Assembly: GCF_042242105.1 (NCBI RefSeq)
Contig: NC_092013.1
Coordinates: 13,261,618 to 13,325,617, forward strand
Reading direction: 5' to 3'
Source: Pempheris klunzingeri
Lineage: Eukaryota; Chordata; Actinopteri; Acropomatiformes; Pempheridae
DNA: 64,000 nucleotides
In this document: in pieces, positions 62,641-64,000 of the stretch
How positions within the stretch are numbered: position 1 is the stretch's first letter
Layout: each line of letters starts with the position of its first letter
The notes under the pieces: model-generated
Database searches by the model: none
The model's input: only the letters and a program-made list of their open reading frames with translations
Told to the model about the DNA's origin: nothing
Program-made: the position numbers and the translations under genes

Positions 62641-64000
62641 AGGATACATAGGGTCGGGTGAATCTGTGCCTCTTTCCCAAATGAGGCTATCTAGCCTACC
62701 ATACACCAGAAAAGTTGGTGAGGACTGCCTGAATGTGCTGATCTCTGCAAAATGATTTAAGGGATTTGCCAAAAATGTGCTCAAAAGAAAGCTATATAAC
62801 ATCCTTTAAAATGGGACAGGAATCACTGGTCTTTCAGGAGATATTTAGCCCATGAATTGGGACACAGCATCCATGTTTTTATACGACTTCCTATATATCG
62901 TCTTCAGTTTGACTGGCTGTGACTTTACAGCTGTCAGGATTGGTGATCAATCCCAGTCTGGTTGCTTCATGTCTTGTGCTGCAGACTGAATTATGAGTAG
63001 GAATATAGCCAAACCACATTTATATGTCATCCCAAGTGTGACGTGAGAGGAGAATAATTGGAATTTGTTGCCTGCCATCTGATGCACAATACCCACTAAC
63101 AGAGCAGCAATTGGTAAGTCTCCAAATTGAGACGTATGAAGGACAAAAATGACAGCAACATTCATATTTGGCTTTAGTGTCTTCTGTAAATTGGTTGAAA
63201 CCAAAACCACACTGATACTAGATTCCATTTCTCTGCTAAGCATCAAACAGAATCTTAAAAATGTCAGTGAAAACTATCCCAGATGTGATTATCCACAGTT
63301 GGGCTACAGTATCTGAGTCCTTCAGTAATGGGTGTCAGAGGAGAGGGAAATATTTTTGATGACGGTCCTGAAATGAAATGAAATTTCCAAGTAATTTTAC
63401 TCAAAAATGTTATGTTATCTCTAATTATTACTTGGAAGCAAGATGTGCAAGATTCACATCATAACCTTTTCATTTTTTTACTTTGTAAGTGACAGTAAAC
63501 AAGGATTATTTACTTATGTGACATTTTTAGCATCTTAATCAATGTCTAATAGTTGGTATTATTTGGTATTATTAATGACAGAACCCACCCAAATCTAGGA
63601 TGAGTGCTACTGTAAGTGAAAAAGGGATTTTCTTGGCGTAAATCTGACTGTTAGGCACTGTTGTGCCAGCGGTCAGACATAATCTTATTTTATGGTGACT
63701 CAAATCTGATTTGAGTGAGACAGACAATGCTGTGGCTCACAAAAAATGTAAACAGAGACAGGGAAGCTTCAAATTGGGCCCAGAGTCTCTTGGAGAATAA
63801 TTAATGTGACATTTCCCTGACATTTAGTCGGAGGTATAGTGAAGGAGCCTGAAGAAGGGAGGAAGGAAGGATGCCGAGATATGAGCCAGTAAAGGAAAAG
63901 AGAGACAGGAAGGATAACAGGGCAGAAAAAACACAGGCGGCAACACTGAATTTTTCCATGAACATCTTGACAAATATTGCAGCCACTACTCACTTCCTTT
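62641..64000. other. Right end of window, no supported feature
   Basis: AT-rich intronic sequence. An open frame on the minus strand at 62947-63246 (99 codons) has no recognisable homology and no splice context, and is treated as chance. A purine-rich stretch occurs near 63838-63910. Nothing else can be supported. Confidence 0.45.

Larger units (their letters stand above)
42339..64000 (-). other. kcnb1: kcnb1 intron (continues beyond the window), non-coding with many repeats
   Basis: No frame in this 21.7-kb stretch encodes the Kv2 N-terminus or another recognisable gene, so it is read as the single large intron between the two kcnb1 coding exons, which is also very long in mammals. It holds the dispersed repeats, inverted-repeat elements, LINE fragment and microsatellites listed separately. 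The sequence between them, including 44512-50496 and 56699-59518, is AT-rich and unclassified. A splice-bounded plus-strand segment near 45857-45970 is noted as a weak exon candidate. Minor simple sequence includes a GA-rich tract near 46824-46850 and a CT-rich tract near 49399-49438. Confidence 0.7.

Noticed and set aside
62947-63246. 99-codon minus-strand open frame
   Set aside because: No homology recognised and no usable splice sites; lies beside degenerate repeats.
42339-64000. Search for the first coding exon of kcnb1 (T1 domain)
   Set aside because: A T1-encoding exon of about 190 codons would be obvious; none is present on the minus strand, so it must be outside the window.
1-64000. 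CRISPR arrays, operons, phage or other prokaryotic systems
   Set aside because: The repeats are microsatellites or eukaryotic mobile elements, and all genes are spliced vertebrate genes.

Overview
This window is vertebrate nuclear DNA, almost certainly from a ray-finned fish and probably a percomorph. It has multi-exon genes with GT-AG introns, teleost-style dispersed repeats and short DNA-transposon relics. I see no bacterial operons, CRISPR arrays or viral genes. Gene identities come from comparing translated exons with remembered vertebrate proteins. No search was run.

Layout. (1) 1-4.0 kb is upstream sequence with no recognisable gene: a GC-richer patch, a CA microsatellite and two diverged copies of one repeat. 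(2) 4.49-15.82 kb, plus strand, is a complete 29-coding-exon pbrm1 (polybromo-1/BAF180, the six-bromodomain PBAF subunit). The exon chain closes in one frame at 1,644 codons. (3) 18.26-23.12 kb, plus strand, is a complete 14-coding-exon stau1 (Staufen-1 dsRNA-binding protein, 695 codons) that includes the two exons of dsRBD1. (4) 25.58-28.01 kb, minus strand, is a five-exon RDH10-like short-chain dehydrogenase of 316 codons, convergent with stau1. (5) 31.25-35.01 kb, plus strand, is a five-exon SBSPON-like secreted protein of 267 codons, with one GC-AG intron. (6) 40.42-42.34 kb, minus strand, is the large last coding exon of kcnb1 (Kv2.1). Its first coding exon is not in the window, so everything from 42.34 kb to the right edge is kcnb1 intron. 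That intron holds several inverted-repeat elements, a decayed LINE fragment and other dispersed repeats.

The most interesting large-scale signal is that stau1(+) - RDH10-like(-) - SBSPON-like(+) - kcnb1(-) reproduces the order and relative orientation of human 8q STAU2 - RDH10 - SBSPON - KCNB2, although the two flanking genes here are the type-1 paralogues (human 20q). This suggests a block from the early vertebrate genome duplications in which the fish kept retinol-dehydrogenase and SBSPON ohnologues that I believe mammals lost. Smaller points are a dsRBD1-containing Staufen-1, an RNA hairpin over a pbrm1 splice acceptor, a (TG)n tract abutting a splice acceptor, and a 3-kb-spaced inverted repeat inside the kcnb1 intron.

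The genes do not form one pathway: a chromatin remodeller subunit, an mRNA transport/decay factor, a retinoid-type oxidoreductase, an extracellular matrix-type protein and a potassium channel. Their grouping reflects ancestry, not function.
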